Below are positions 1-8,648 of a DNA stretch of 64,000 bases, piece after piece. The translations under genes and the position numbers were made by a program. Positions within the stretch are counted from its first letter, which is position 1. Every line of letters begins with the position of its first letter. The stretch comes from JBBQZP01 sp038207585. Its GTDB lineage: Bacteria; Pseudomonadota; Alphaproteobacteria; Rhodobacterales; Rhodobacteraceae. The stretch is from NCBI GenBank assembly GCA_038207585.1, contig JBBQZP010000024.1, positions 7,829-71,828 on the forward strand, written 5' to 3'. The notes beneath the pieces are model-generated. The model made no database searches and had not been told where the DNA came from. It worked only from the letters and a program-made list of their open reading frames with translations.

Positions 1-1173
1 GCGCCCGCGGCTGAGCGAGGGTTCACGCCGTGCAATCGCTGCCTGAAGCGGGGTCATCGTTTCAACCGGCGCCAGCGCTGGCGCATGGCCGCGTGATCGG
101 ATCACATCGCTGATGCGCGCCTTGATGCGGTCTTCGGGGGGCAGATCAACTCGTGCTGCCGCTGCCGAAATCTGCTGTTCGACCAGTTCGGGTTCGATTG
201 CGCGGCGGATCAGGCTGGGCACCATGCCGGGCATCCGGGCCAGAAGCCCGGTCTTTTCGCGTGGGGCCGCGCTGACCACTACCGGCGGTTCGCCATAGCG
301 CGCATCGGCACGCAGGCCGGAGCCTTGCGCACGCCGCACCGGCGCACCGCCCGCCAGAAGCGGTTCGGGGCGAAAGGTTTCGATGACTGCCTCGGGTTCC
401 CTGCGGGACAGGAATCCACGCTTTTGCACCGGTGGTTCGGCCGATACCTCATCCCACTCCGGGGCCGCATCAACCGCCATTGCCCGCTTTTCCAGTCGTC
501 GCGCCTGCATTGCCGCAGCCGCCTGCGCGCCCGACGCCATACCGCGCCCCGCCAGCGTCATCGCGGCATCGTAGGTGCGGATCGTGCCGAACAGAACCGT
601 GCGGAAAATCGCCTGCAACTCGCGTTTCTCGAACCCGGTGACGAATAAAACGAGCGCCAGCAGGGCAGCGCCCGACACCAGCCACAAAAGCCACAGGCCA
701 GCGCCTTCCTGCATCGGGGCAACACCCAAAAGTGCGCCCAGAACGGTATCACCAAACAGCCCGCCAACCCCTGATCCAACGGTTGCCGCAAAGACCGAAG
801 CCACCGCAATCGCAATCGCGCCAAAGACAGCACGCGGCAAAACACGATCCTCGCCCCGGTGCAGCACCAACCGCGCGCCCCAGGCGAACAGGACAACCGG
901 TATCGTCCAGGCCCCTGCCCCGATGATGATCATCAGGGTTGATGCAAGCGCCGCGCCAAAGCGGCCCAGCAGGTTCTGCGCGGGTTCATCCGTGGCGACC
1001 ATCCAGCCCGGATCAGACGGTGAATAGCTGGCCAGCATCGCGGCAAAACCCAGCGCCAGAATGATCAGCCCGACGCCCAGCAATTCATAGCCGCGCCGTT
1101 GCAGCGCCGCTTGGGTGTTGGCATCGACCAACGGATCGCGTTGCCGTGCATGCAGTGAAGCCATTCGTTTCAT
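1..1173 (-). CDS. ftsK: DNA translocase FtsK, N-terminal part (cut by window edge)
   Basis: The reading frame is open from position 1173 to the window edge, about 391 codons, so the C-terminal motor is outside. The visible part is the membrane anchor and linker of FtsK, the hexameric DNA pump that clears chromosome termini from the division septum. The protein starts MKRMASLHARQRDP, then shows four hydrophobic segments at about residues 28-46, 68-90, 100-128 and 140-165. A basic, Pro/Ala/Arg-rich linker follows. An alternative ATG lies at 1164 (MASLHAR). The start sits 2 bp after the stop of the aminotransferase gene, so the two are probably co-transcribed. The family call rests on the four-segment anchor and linker only; no Walker motif is visible here. 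Confidence 0.8.
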   Translation of the reverse strand, partial: MKRMASLHARQRDPLVDANTQAALQRRGYELLGVGLIILALGFAAMLASYSPSDPGWMVATDEPAQNLLGRFGAALASTLMIIIGAGAWTIPVVLFAWGARLVLHRGEDRVLPRAVFGAIAIAVASVFAATVGSGVGGLFGDTVLGALLGVAPMQEGAGLWLLWLVSGAALLALVLFVTGFEKRELQAIFRTVLFGTIRTYDAAMTLAGRGMASGAQAAAAMQARRLEKRAMAVDAAPEWDEVSAEPPVQKRGFLSRREPEAVIETFRPEPLLAGGAPVRRAQGSGLRADARYGEPPVVVSAAPREKTGLLARMPGMVPSLIRRAIEPELVEQQISAAAARVDLPPEDRIKARISDVIRSRGHAPALAPVETMTPLQAAIARREPSLSRGR

Positions 1174-1175
1174 CC

Positions 1176-2354
1176 CTACCCGTAAAGACAGTCGCGAAGC
1201 CGGATAAGCCCGCGCTGCATTTCTTCTTTTGGGGCCACCAAAGCGACCCGGATATAGCCATGTCCGGGGTTTTCCCCGTTCGCCTCACGCGAAAGATACG
1301 CCCCCGGCAGAACCTTGACCCCGGTTTCACGCCACAATTTCACCGTGGCCGCCTCGCCGTCGTCGACCGGAAGCCACAGGAAAAACCCGCCCTCCGGCCC
1401 GGCATAGCCCTGCATTCCGGCAAAGACCTGATCCGCGATGCGGAATTTTTCCTGATAAAGCGCACGACTGGCATCCACATGCGCCTCGTCGCGCCACGCG
1501 GCCTCGGCCACGCGCTGCAGGGGCAGCGGCAGGGGCGCGCCGGCAAACGCCCGTAGTTTGCGCAGGCGGATCATGCTTTGCGCACCCGCCACGGCAAAAC
1601 CGGACCGCAGCCCCGGCATGTTTGATCGTTTGGACAGCGAATGAAACGCCACCACCCGCTCGGGGTCGGCCCCGGTTTCGGAGGCGACTTGCAGGATGCC
1701 CACCGGGGGTGCTGTGCGCCAGATCTCCGCGTAACATTCATCGGCGAAGATCACGAAGTCATGTTTTTCGGCCAAAGCCAGCAATTCGGCCCAGTACTCG
1801 CGCGAGGCGACAGCCCCCTGCGGGTTCGCGGGCGAGCAGATGTAGACCACTGACGTGCGATCCAGCACATCCTTGGACAGGCCCGCGAAATCGGGCAGAT
1901 GTTCGGTTGCGGCGGTGGCGGGCACATACATGGGCTCTGCGCCCACGGTCAGTGCGGCCACGGCATACACCTGATAAAACGGGTTCGGCATCAGCACCAA
2001 GGGTTGCTTGCCATGCTTTTTCTCGGGGCAAAGGGCGATGCAGGCGTTGAACAACCCCTCGCGCGTGCCGTTCAGGGTCAGCACGCGGTCATTTTCCACG
2101 GCAACGCCATAGCGTTTCTGAACCCATGCCGTGATTGCCGACAACAATTCGGGCGCGCCTTCGTTCGGGGGGTAGACGCCAAAGCCGTCCAGATTGGCCG
2201 CCAGCACCGGGCCTACAAAATCGGGCATCGCATGGCGCGGCTCGCCGATGGTCATCAAAATGGCCTCGCCGCCCGCGGGAACGGGGTCGAGCAGCGTCCG
2301 CAGACGCGGAAACGCATATTCCGGCAAGGTCGAAAACCGCTCAGGGAACGCCAT
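1176..2354 (-). CDS. PLP-dependent class I/II aminotransferase (DapC-like)
   Basis: 392 aa from an ATG preceded by GAGG at 5 nt; a GTG five codons earlier (2369) is a weaker alternative. Fold type I aminotransferase: the tyrosine and asparagine of the PLP pocket sit in NPFYQVY and SPANPQG, FADECYAE holds the pyridine-binding Asp, and the Schiff-base lysine is in HSLSKRSNMPGLRSG at about K242. Proteins of this type in Rhodobacterales are usually annotated succinyldiaminopimelate aminotransferase (lysine and peptidoglycan precursor synthesis); the substrate is inferred. It lies directly upstream of ftsK, which fits a cell-envelope and division role. Confidence 0.8.
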   Translation of the reverse strand: MAFPERFSTLPEYAFPRLRTLLDPVPAGGEAILMTIGEPRHAMPDFVGPVLAANLDGFGVYPPNEGAPELLSAITAWVQKRYGVAVENDRVLTLNGTREGLFNACIALCPEKKHGKQPLVLMPNPFYQVYAVAALTVGAEPMYVPATAATEHLPDFAGLSKDVLDRTSVVYICSPANPQGAVASREYWAELLALAEKHDFVIFADECYAEIWRTAPPVGILQVASETGADPERVVAFHSLSKRSNMPGLRSGFAVAGAQSMIRLRKLRAFAGAPLPLPLQRVAEAAWRDEAHVDASRALYQEKFRIADQVFAGMQGYAGPEGGFFLWLPVDDGEAATVKLWRETGVKVLPGAYLSREANGENPGHGYIRVALVAPKEEMQRGLIRLRDCLYG

Positions 2355-2481
2355 ATCTGCCTCATTCACCGGGGTCGTGTCGCCCCGTTTGAATTAAGCA
2401 TAGCGGGGCAAACCGGCGCGGTCCAGAAAAACGCTGCAATCGCGGCAGGTTGTGGGGCGGGGTTGTGACTTTTTCGCCGTA

Positions 2482-3813
2482 TCAGCCCAGCGCGCGTTCG
2501 GCCGCCGCACCCAGCCGCAAAAGCCGTTCCTCCTGCCCCGCGCCGCACATCAGGCTGATGCCGCAGGATGGCTGACCCGTGGGCAGGGTCAGCACGCACA
2601 GCCCCAGCAGATTGCCGATGCGCGTGTTGCGCAGGGCCAGCAGGTTTTCGGCGGCAAAGAACGCCTCGTCCGCCAACAGCCGTGCGGCCTCGGGCGGCAG
2701 AATGGGCGAGGTGGGGATCAGAACCGCGTCAAACTGCGCCGTCTTGTCGGCCCAGATGCGGCGCAGGCGGTCCAGCTTTTGCCAGGCGGCGACGAAATCG
2801 GGGCCGGAAACGGCATCACCCAGACGAAACCGCTCGCGCACCGGGGCATACATCTTGTCGGGCGCAGCCTCGATGGTATCGCGCCATGTTCCATACGCCT
2901 CGGGCGCAAAAAGCTGACCTGCCAGCGCCAGCGCCTCGGTCACCTCGGGCACAACCAGCCGGTCCACTTTGGCCCCGGCGGCGGCCAGACGTTGCACCGC
3001 ACCGTCAAACCCCTTGGCGGGTGCGTCGCGCACGCCGTCCAACGCCACGGTTTCCAGCACCCCAAAGCGCACGCCGCGCAACCGCGCTCCGGTCAGATCG
3101 GCGGGCTGGGTTCCCTCCATCACGGCCAGCAAAAGAGCGCAATCCTCGACATTGCGGGCCAAAGGGCCAACCGTATCGAAGCGCGGCGCCAGCGGCAGAA
3201 CCCCCGCCAAAGAAAGCCGCCCAGAGGTCGTTTTCAACCCCACCAGATCGTTCCAAGCCGCAGGCACCCGCACCGACCCACCGGTATCGGACCCGATGCC
3301 TGCCGCGGCGAGACCAAAGGCAATCGACGCCGCCGCCCCGGAAGATGACCCGCCGGGCACCGCCTTAGGGTCATTCACACAGGGCGGCGTCGCGGTCATC
3401 GGGTTCAGCCCCAGCCCCGAGAAGGCAAGTTCGGTCATATGGGTCTTGCCCAGACAAACCAGCCCCTGCGCCGTGGCCGTGGCAAGCACTTCGGCATCCA
3501 CCGTTGACACCCGCCCCGCCAGCAGCGCCGATCCACCCTCGCACCCGGCACCTGCCGCATCGAACAGGTCTTTCCAGCTGATCGGCACGCCGTCCAGCAC
3601 GCCGATCCGCCGCCCCGCCTTGGCCCGGTCAGACGCGGCCATCGCCATTGACCGGGCCCGGCGCGGCGTGGTGCGGGCATAGATGCGGGCGGCGTCGGGG
3701 TGGGCGGCGATGGCATCAAGGAAAGCCTCGGTCAGTTCCATCGCGTTGATCCGTCCTGCGCCAATCTCGCGCCCCAGATCGCCTGCCGTCATCCAAAGCC
3801 AGTTCGCTGCCAT
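2482..3813 (-). CDS. Amidase-signature family hydrolase
   Basis: 443 aa from the ATG at 3813 (MAANWLWMTAGDLG); an upstream in-frame ATG at 3912 would overlap the divergent hydroxylase gene. The Ser-cisSer-Lys triad of the amidase signature family is visible: Lys at about 81 in PISWKDLFD, the cis-Ser in GGSSSGA near 156-158, and the nucleophile near S180 in GSDTGGSVR. It probably hydrolyses a small amide in the cytoplasm. It is too short and isolated to call GatA: no gatB or gatC is nearby. The neighbouring aminotransferase is on the same strand but 127 bp away. Confidence 0.82.
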   Translation of the reverse strand: MAANWLWMTAGDLGREIGAGRINAMELTEAFLDAIAAHPDAARIYARTTPRRARSMAMAASDRAKAGRRIGVLDGVPISWKDLFDAAGAGCEGGSALLAGRVSTVDAEVLATATAQGLVCLGKTHMTELAFSGLGLNPMTATPPCVNDPKAVPGGSSSGAAASIAFGLAAAGIGSDTGGSVRVPAAWNDLVGLKTTSGRLSLAGVLPLAPRFDTVGPLARNVEDCALLLAVMEGTQPADLTGARLRGVRFGVLETVALDGVRDAPAKGFDGAVQRLAAAGAKVDRLVVPEVTEALALAGQLFAPEAYGTWRDTIEAAPDKMYAPVRERFRLGDAVSGPDFVAAWQKLDRLRRIWADKTAQFDAVLIPTSPILPPEAARLLADEAFFAAENLLALRNTRIGNLLGLCVLTLPTGQPSCGISLMCGAGQEERLLRLGAAAERALG

Positions 3814-3892
3814 CGCCCGCCCCCATGTTTGCACCAACGCTAGCGACAAGGCAGCGCATGGACAATCCCGCCTGCACCGCCATATGTGGGGC

Positions 3893-5122
3893 ATGGCACC
3901 TGATGCGGACATTCTGATTGCGGGCGGCGGGCTGAACGGCCCGGCCCTGGCGTTGGCGCTGGCGCAGGGTGGGTTTCGCGTGACGGTGATTGACGCGCGC
4001 CCGGCCCCTGCGCGGGCAGAGGCGGGGTTTGACGGCCGCGCCTATGCTTTGGCGATTGCGTCAAAGCGGCTTCTGGGGGGCATCGGGGTCTGGCCGGCAG
4101 TGGCCGACAAGGTGCAGCCGATTTTGCAGATCAAGGCGAGTGACGGTCTGGCAGGCAGCGGGGCCGCGCCGTTCTTTCTGACCTTCGATGCGGCGGAAAT
4201 CGAAGAAGGCCCGATGGGTTTCCTGCTGGAGGATCGCCATCTTTACGCGGCCTTCCTTGCGGCCATGCGGGCGCAGGCGAACATCACGCTTTTATCGGGC
4301 GAAACGGTTGTAGCGCAAAATGTTACGCCCTCGGGTGTGTCGGTCACGCTGGCGTCGGGCAAAAGCCTTTCGGGGCGCGTTCTGGTCGGTTGTGACGGGC
4401 GCGGCAGTGGAACGGCGACGCGTGCGGGCATCACCCGGTCGGGGTGGGGATATGGGCAGACAGCCCTTGTCACAGCGATCAAGCACGAGCGGCCCCACAA
4501 CGGCATCGCGCATCAGTATTTTCTGCCCGAAGGCCCGCTGGCCATTCTGCCGCTGCACGGCGGGCATCATTCGTCGATCGTGTGGAGCGAGACGGAAGCC
4601 CGCGCAGCGGCCATTCAGGCGCTGGAGGATGGCGATTTCCTTGCCGCCCTGCGCCCGCGTTTCGGCGATTTTCTGGGAAAGATTGCGCTGGCGGGCACGC
4701 GGTTTACGTATCCGCTGTCGCTTAGCCTTGCCGATAACTTCATCGCCCCGCGCGTGGCTGTGGTGGGTGATGCGGCACACGGGGTTCACCCGATTGCCGG
4801 GCAAGGGCTGAACCTTGGCCTGCGCGATGTCGGCGCCTTGGCGCAGGTGTTGATCGAGGCCGCTAGGCGGGGCGAGGATATTGGCGCTGCGAATGTGCTG
4901 GACCGCTATCAGGTCTGGCGCAGGTTTGATGCAACGGCCCTGGCTTTGGGGATGGATGCGGTGAACCGGTTGTTTTCGAACGACAATCCGATTCTGCGCA
5001 TCGGCCGCGATCTTGGGCTTGGGCTGGTCGGGCGCGTGCCCGCCCTGCGGCGCGGGTTCATGCGGCAGGCGGCGGGGCTTTCGGGCGATCTGCCGCGATT
5101 GCTGGCGGGTAAGCCGATTTAG
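3893..5122 (+). CDS. UbiH/UbiF/Coq6-family FAD-dependent hydroxylase
   Basis: 409 aa from ATG 3893 (MAPDADILIAGGG); an ATG three codons earlier (3884) is possible. N-terminal FAD-binding GGGLNGPALALALA, a central DGRAYALAI and LLEDRHLY block, and the C-terminal GDAAHGVHPIAGQGLNLGLRD motif are all diagnostic of flavin monooxygenases that hydroxylate the ubiquinone ring. The exact position hydroxylated (C1, C5 or C6) cannot be told from sequence. Divergent from the amidase, with about 80 bp between the two starts for both promoters. The protein should be peripheral on the inner membrane, in the Ubi complex. Confidence 0.85.
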   Translation: MAPDADILIAGGGLNGPALALALAQGGFRVTVIDARPAPARAEAGFDGRAYALAIASKRLLGGIGVWPAVADKVQPILQIKASDGLAGSGAAPFFLTFDAAEIEEGPMGFLLEDRHLYAAFLAAMRAQANITLLSGETVVAQNVTPSGVSVTLASGKSLSGRVLVGCDGRGSGTATRAGITRSGWGYGQTALVTAIKHERPHNGIAHQYFLPEGPLAILPLHGGHHSSIVWSETEARAAAIQALEDGDFLAALRPRFGDFLGKIALAGTRFTYPLSLSLADNFIAPRVAVVGDAAHGVHPIAGQGLNLGLRDVGALAQVLIEAARRGEDIGAANVLDRYQVWRRFDATALALGMDAVNRLFSNDNPILRIGRDLGLGLVGRVPALRRGFMRQAAGLSGDLPRLLAGKPI

Positions 5123-5125
5123 GCG

Positions 5126-5323
5126 CTATTCGATGCTGCGCGCCTCGGAAACCAGCATGATCGGAATACCATCGCGGATCGGAAACGCCAGATTGGCGCG
5201 TTTGGACACCAACTCTGCCCGCTCGGCGTCATAGACCAGCCCACTGTGCGTGACGGGGCAAATCAGCGCTTCAAGCATGCGGCGGTCAAAGGCGGCGGGG
5301 TCGCGGGGGGTGTCATCGCTCAT
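5126..5323 (-). CDS. Trm112/UPF0434-like small protein
   Basis: 65 aa. The core LEALICPVTHSGLVYD and LAFPIRDGIPIMLVSEAR matches the Trm112p-like (YcaR/UPF0434) family, small proteins related to activators of methyltransferases. Family members often have CP.C zinc-ribbon cysteines; here only CP of that motif remains (CPVTHSG), so zinc binding is doubtful. The start overlaps the end of the upstream Lon-domain gene by 4 bp, so the pair is translationally coupled. Converges tail to tail with the UbiH-family gene, 3 bp away. Confidence 0.8.
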   Translation of the reverse strand: MSDDTPRDPAAFDRRMLEALICPVTHSGLVYDAERAELVSKRANLAFPIRDGIPIMLVSEARSIE

Positions 5324-5976
5324 TGCATCACCTCATCATCGGAACCGCCGCGCAGAGCGAATTCCATAAGTGTGACCAGCGTTTCGCGCCGGGTCGCCAG
5401 TGACGGCGCTTCCAGAAGCGCCTGTTTATCTTCGGGGGCCATCGGGCACAGCATCGACAGCGAGTTGATCAGCAACTCCGGCTCGGCCTCTTTCAGGCTG
5501 GACCAGTCGGTTGACAGATCCATTGCCTGAAAATAGCGGCCCAGAAGGCCCATGAAGTCGTCGCGCCTGAAGGCGGCATCGGCTTCGGTGTCGCCCAGAT
5601 CGCGGGAGAAATTCGCCCAATCCACGATGCAGCGGCGGTAGGGGGTGAAGCCTTCCGCCTCGGCCACCACGCGAAACCGCGAGATGCCCGACAGGGTGAT
5701 CATGTAGCGCCCGTCTTCGGTTTCGGAAAACCCGGTCAGACGGCCCGCGCAGCCGATGGCCTGCAGGCGCTTTTCCGACCCGCCCGCACTTTGCGCCATT
5801 GGCACCTCGCGCGGCTGGATCATGCCGATCAGGCGACTTTGGGTTTTCATGCAGTCTTCGATCATCTGAAGATAGCGGGGTTCAAAGATATGCAGCGGCA
5901 ACCGCGCACGCGGCAAAAGCAGCGCGCCCGGCAGCGGAAACACAGGGATCGTCTCGGGTAGGTCGATGGGTTTCAT
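5320..5976 (-). CDS. Lon substrate-binding (LON) domain protein
   Basis: 218 aa. The sequence IPVFPLPGALLLPRARLPLHIFEPRYLQM is the hallmark of the LON N-terminal substrate-binding domain, here without any AAA+ or protease part. Such stand-alone proteins are common in alphaproteobacteria; the function is not established. Two ATGs in tandem (5979 and 5976); the second has better spacing from AAAGG. Overlaps the following Trm112-like gene by 4 bp and lies downstream of the CnoX-like gene on the same strand, so xthA, cnoX-like, LON and Trm112-like genes could form one unit. Confidence 0.85.
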   Translation of the reverse strand: MKPIDLPETIPVFPLPGALLLPRARLPLHIFEPRYLQMIEDCMKTQSRLIGMIQPREVPMAQSAGGSEKRLQAIGCAGRLTGFSETEDGRYMITLSGISRFRVVAEAEGFTPYRRCIVDWANFSRDLGDTEADAAFRRDDFMGLLGRYFQAMDLSTDWSSLKEAEPELLINSLSMLCPMAPEDKQALLEAPSLATRRETLVTLMEFALRGGSDDEVMQ

Positions 5977-6022
5977 CATATGCCTTTAGCTAGGCCGGGT
6001 GGCGACACTTGCAATCACCCGG

Positions 6023-6937
6023 TCAGGCGAAAATCATCGACGACAGACGGCGGCGGCCCTTAAGCACAACCGGGTCCTGCGGTTTGAGCGCATCAAAGAT
6101 GATCATCAGTTGCGCGCGGGCAGCCCCGTCATTCCATTCACGATCCCGGCGGAACAGTTCCAGCAGCGCGTCCACCGCCTCATCCGCCTTGCCCGCGGCA
6201 TTGAGCGCCACAGCCAGATCGAACCGCGCCTGATGATCGCCCGGGTTTGCATCAACGGCGGCGCGCAATTCGGCCTCGGGTCCGGCATTCGCGGCTTGGC
6301 GCGCGAGTTCAAGCTGCGCGCGGGCGGCGTCAATTTCCTTGGCCCCTGCCATGGCTGTGGGAACGCCATCCAACAGAGCCTGCGCCTGGTCAAGATCGGG
6401 GAGTGCCACGTAAGACCGAACCATTCCGCCGTAAGCCACGGCACTGGCGGGGTCTTCCTCCAGAATGGCGGCAAATGTTTCGGCGGCATCCTGTGCTGCA
6501 CCCTCAGTCAGCATCGCCTCGGCGGCCTCGATCGCGGCACCCAGACCGTCATCGCCAGCCAAAGCGGCAACGCGGTCAACAAACGCTTTCACTTCGGATG
6601 CAGGTACGGCCCCCTGAAACCCGTCAACCGGCTGGCCCTGAAAGAACGCATAAACCGTGGGGATCGACTGGATGCGCAACTGCCCGGCAATGGCCTGCGC
6701 CTGATCGACGTTGACCTTGGCCATGCGGACCTTGCCGCCTGCCGCCGTGACAGCCGCCTCAAGTTGCGGTCCAAGCGTCTTGCAGGGGCCACACCAAGGC
6801 GCCCAGAAATCGACGATCACCGGAATCTCGCGGCTGGCCTCGATCACCTCGGCCATGAAATCAGCCTCGGCTACGTCGCGGATCAGATCGCCTTTGTCTG
6901 CCGGTGCCGCCTGCGGTGTGGTTCCCAGATTGAACAT
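6023..6937 (-). CDS. cnoX: CnoX-like thioredoxin-TPR chaperedoxin (YbbN family)
   Basis: 304 aa starting MFNLGTTPQAAP; an upstream in-frame start at 7003 would add 22 unlikely residues. Thioredoxin domain at about residues 15-125 with a redox-active WCGPC (C49, C52), followed by two helical repeat-rich thirds (TPR_19/20 type). This is the layout of CnoX/YbbN, a holdase that also protects clients from oxidation and hands them to GroEL. E. coli CnoX lacks the first cysteine, so the intact CXXC here suggests the protein can also reduce disulfides. It lies between xthA and the LON-domain gene on the same strand. Confidence 0.88.
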   Translation of the reverse strand: MFNLGTTPQAAPADKGDLIRDVAEADFMAEVIEASREIPVIVDFWAPWCGPCKTLGPQLEAAVTAAGGKVRMAKVNVDQAQAIAGQLRIQSIPTVYAFFQGQPVDGFQGAVPASEVKAFVDRVAALAGDDGLGAAIEAAEAMLTEGAAQDAAETFAAILEEDPASAVAYGGMVRSYVALPDLDQAQALLDGVPTAMAGAKEIDAARAQLELARQAANAGPEAELRAAVDANPGDHQARFDLAVALNAAGKADEAVDALLELFRRDREWNDGAARAQLMIIFDALKPQDPVVLKGRRRLSSMIFA

Positions 6938-7003
6938 GCTGTCCCCCGTGTCACAAATGTCCGCCTCTATATGCGCACCGCAGCGGCAAAGGCCAAGGGG
7001 CAA

Positions 7004-7795
7004 TCAATCCAGATCAAAGGTCGCAAAGACCGGCGCGTGATCGGACGGCTGTTCCCACCCGCGCACGGGGCGCAGGATGCGGCTGGAATGGGCGGCATTG
7101 GCAATATCGGGCGTCGCCCAGATGTGATCCAGCCTGCGGCCCTTGTCGGCGCTGTCCCATTCGGGCGAACGGTAGGACCACCACGAGTAAAGCGGGCCCC
7201 GCGGAATGTCCTTGCGGGTGATGTCGACCCATTTGCCCGCGTCCATCACTGCGTTGAAATGGTCAACCTCGATAGGCGTGTGGCTTACGATCTTCAGCAG
7301 CGCCTTGTGGTTCCAGACGTCATCCTCACGCGGGGCGATGTTCAGATCACCCACCAGAATGGCGCGATCCGGCGCATCCCAATGGAAATGGTCACGAAGG
7401 CCGGTCAGATAGTCCAGCTTCTGGCCGAATTTTTCATTCACCGTGCGGTCCGGGATGTCACCCCCCGCAGGCACATAGCAATTGTGGATGGTGACGCCGT
7501 TTTCCAGCCGCGCGGCGACGTGCCGCGCGTGGCCAAGTTCTGCGAAATCCTTGTCGCCCGCATCCATGATCGGGCGTTTGGACAGGATTGCGACCCCATT
7601 ATAGCCCTTCTGCCCGCGCGCCACGATATAGCGATAGCCCGCCGCCTGAAACTGAGCCAGCGGGATCAATTCGACCGGGCTCTTACACTCCTGCAGGCAC
7701 AGGATATCGGGCAATTCCTCGGTCATCAGGCGCAAGACCAGATTTTCGCGCAGACGGACCGAGTTGATGTTCCAGGTGGCAAGGGTAAAGGGCAT
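7004..7795 (-). CDS. xthA: Exodeoxyribonuclease III (AP endonuclease)
   Basis: 263 aa. Exonuclease-endonuclease-phosphatase fold with ATWNINSVR at the start, the metal-binding Glu in LCLQECKS (E36), LVGDLNIAP, RLDHIW and the C-terminal SDHAPV catalytic His. Length is normal for XthA. Acts in base-excision repair, cutting at abasic sites and trimming 3' ends. The start codon is followed 66 bp downstream of its stop by the cnoX-like gene. Confidence 0.93.
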   Translation of the reverse strand: MPFTLATWNINSVRLRENLVLRLMTEELPDILCLQECKSPVELIPLAQFQAAGYRYIVARGQKGYNGVAILSKRPIMDAGDKDFAELGHARHVAARLENGVTIHNCYVPAGGDIPDRTVNEKFGQKLDYLTGLRDHFHWDAPDRAILVGDLNIAPREDDVWNHKALLKIVSHTPIEVDHFNAVMDAGKWVDITRKDIPRGPLYSWWSYRSPEWDSADKGRRLDHIWATPDIANAAHSSRILRPVRGWEQPSDHAPVFATFDLD

Positions 7796-7867
7796 GACGA
7801 CACTCCTGTAGGCACGCCCTTTGCATCACGAAACGGCGGCGCGGTCCATGCGATATGCTGAAACGCA

Positions 7868-7896
7868 AAACGCGCCCGGATTTGCGGGGCGCGTTT
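7868..7896 (-). terminator. Hairpin after the small exported protein gene
   Basis: A 10-bp GC-rich stem (7868-7877 with 7887-7896) and a 9-nt loop lie 19 bp after the stop at 7916 on the minus strand. The T-run is short (four T), so termination strength is uncertain. Confidence 0.6.
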
Positions 7897-7915
7897 CAGA
7901 CCGAGTTCCGGGTGA

Positions 7916-8239
7916 TCAGTTGATGGTGTAGGACGCGCCGTCGCACAGGTTCGCCTTGTCCTGCAGAACGTCGCCGTCACCGAACACCATCTTCAGATCA
8001 TAGTCACAGCCCGACGCATTCGCGATGTTGACGTTGCCGTTGTTGCCGCTGGGCATGGTCGCACCGCCAAGGATGTTTTCTTCCCAAGTGCCCGAGTTCG
8101 CGGGCGAGGCATAAAGCTCGGTCAGATCAACGCCCGAGTTGTTCACGATTGTGAAGGCCAGATCATCCGCTGCGGCGGGCACGGCAAAAGCCAGCGTCAG
8201 TGCGGCCACGGCAGCATAGGGGGCAAAGCGGATCATCAT
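7916..8239 (-). CDS. Small exported protein of unknown function
   Basis: 107 aa. A clear Sec signal peptide (about residues 1-24, cleavage after AAADD or nearby) is followed by an 80-residue mature domain beginning LAFTIVNNSGVDLTELYASP. It has two cysteines (GCDYD and NLCDG) that could form a disulfide in the periplasm. The NNSG..L..LY.SP pattern recurs in small periplasmic beta-rich proteins of Rhodobacterales; I cannot assign a function. It has its own terminator hairpin and a 400-bp region upstream, so it is likely a separate transcript. A second ATG directly follows the first. Confidence 0.75.
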   Translation of the reverse strand: MMIRFAPYAAVAALTLAFAVPAAADDLAFTIVNNSGVDLTELYASPANSGTWEENILGGATMPSGNNGNVNIANASGCDYDLKMVFGDGDVLQDKANLCDGASYTIN

Positions 8240-8365
8240 ATCGGTCCTTTCCTCGGGCAGCGGCCCGACGTGGCGCGATCTGCGCCGGTTCTACATATGT
8301 GCACGGTCGCAAGAATATTCCAGCCCCCGCGCCGTTACGTCACAAATTTCGGAAATCCAGCCCCC

Positions 8366-8445
8366 GGACAAAGAAGTGCCGGGCAAGCAGGCCCGGCGAG
8401 TCCAACAGGGAGGTAGCGGTAACTTAACCTGAAGTTGCGCAGATT
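8366..8445 (-). ncRNA. Candidate small RNA unit B (CCTCCC motif plus hairpin)
   Basis: On the minus strand the word CCTCCCTGTTGGA (8401-8413) is followed by a 7-bp GC stem (8378-8384 with 8391-8397) and a CTTCTTTG tail. The same word and hairpin design occurs about 130 bp upstream (unit A). CCTCCC can pair with Shine-Dalgarno sequences, as in the CCUCC-motif small RNAs of Rhodobacter. The 5' end is a guess; no promoter is certain. Confidence 0.35.
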
Positions 8446-8506
8446 ACGAGTATGGGAAACAATACCCATGCAACCACCTGAGTCCTGCGACATCTGCGCC
8501 ACAGGT

Positions 8507-8560
8507 AAAAAAAGGCCGGGCACGAGGCCCGGCCAGGTCCAACAGGGAGGATGTCGTGTC
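8507..8560 (-). ncRNA. Candidate small RNA unit A or cenR 3' end
   Basis: On the minus strand CCTCCCTGTTGGACC (8536-8550) precedes an 8-bp perfect GC stem (8514-8521 with 8527-8534) and seven T residues, a classical Rho-independent terminator. It lies about 90 bp after the cenR stop, so it may simply end the cenR transcript, be a 3'-UTR-derived small RNA, or be an independent gene. The shared word with unit B argues that the CCTCCC element itself is selected. Confidence 0.4.
8514..8534 (-). terminator. Strong Rho-independent terminator downstream of cenR
   Basis: Perfect 8-bp stem with a 5-nt loop followed on the minus strand by a run of seven T (8507-8513). Confidence 0.8.
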
Positions 8561-8648
8561 ATAACCCCGGCACGACAAGGGGAACCTTCGGCAGCACGCG
8601 TTCTGCCTGAGACCGGTATAGGTGCCGAAACGGGCAACAATAAGGTCT

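Larger units (their letters stand above)
8240..8648. other. 409-bp non-coding region between the exported protein gene and cenR
   Basis: No convincing ORF on either strand. It holds the promoter region of the minus-strand exported protein gene (about 8240-8340) and two related minus-strand hairpin units (8366-8445 and 8507-8560), described separately. The 8440-8500 part contains no other motif I can name. Confidence 0.7.

Noticed and set aside
5126..5323. Zinc ribbon in the Trm112-like protein
   Set aside because: Only one cysteine of the usual CPxC pair is found, so I do not claim metal binding.
5999..7861. 620-codon open frame on the plus strand across the cnoX-like and xthA genes
   Set aside because: It is antisense to two well-supported genes, has no family match I can see, and its His/Arg/Gly-rich composition is typical of the reverse-strand shadow of GC-rich coding DNA.
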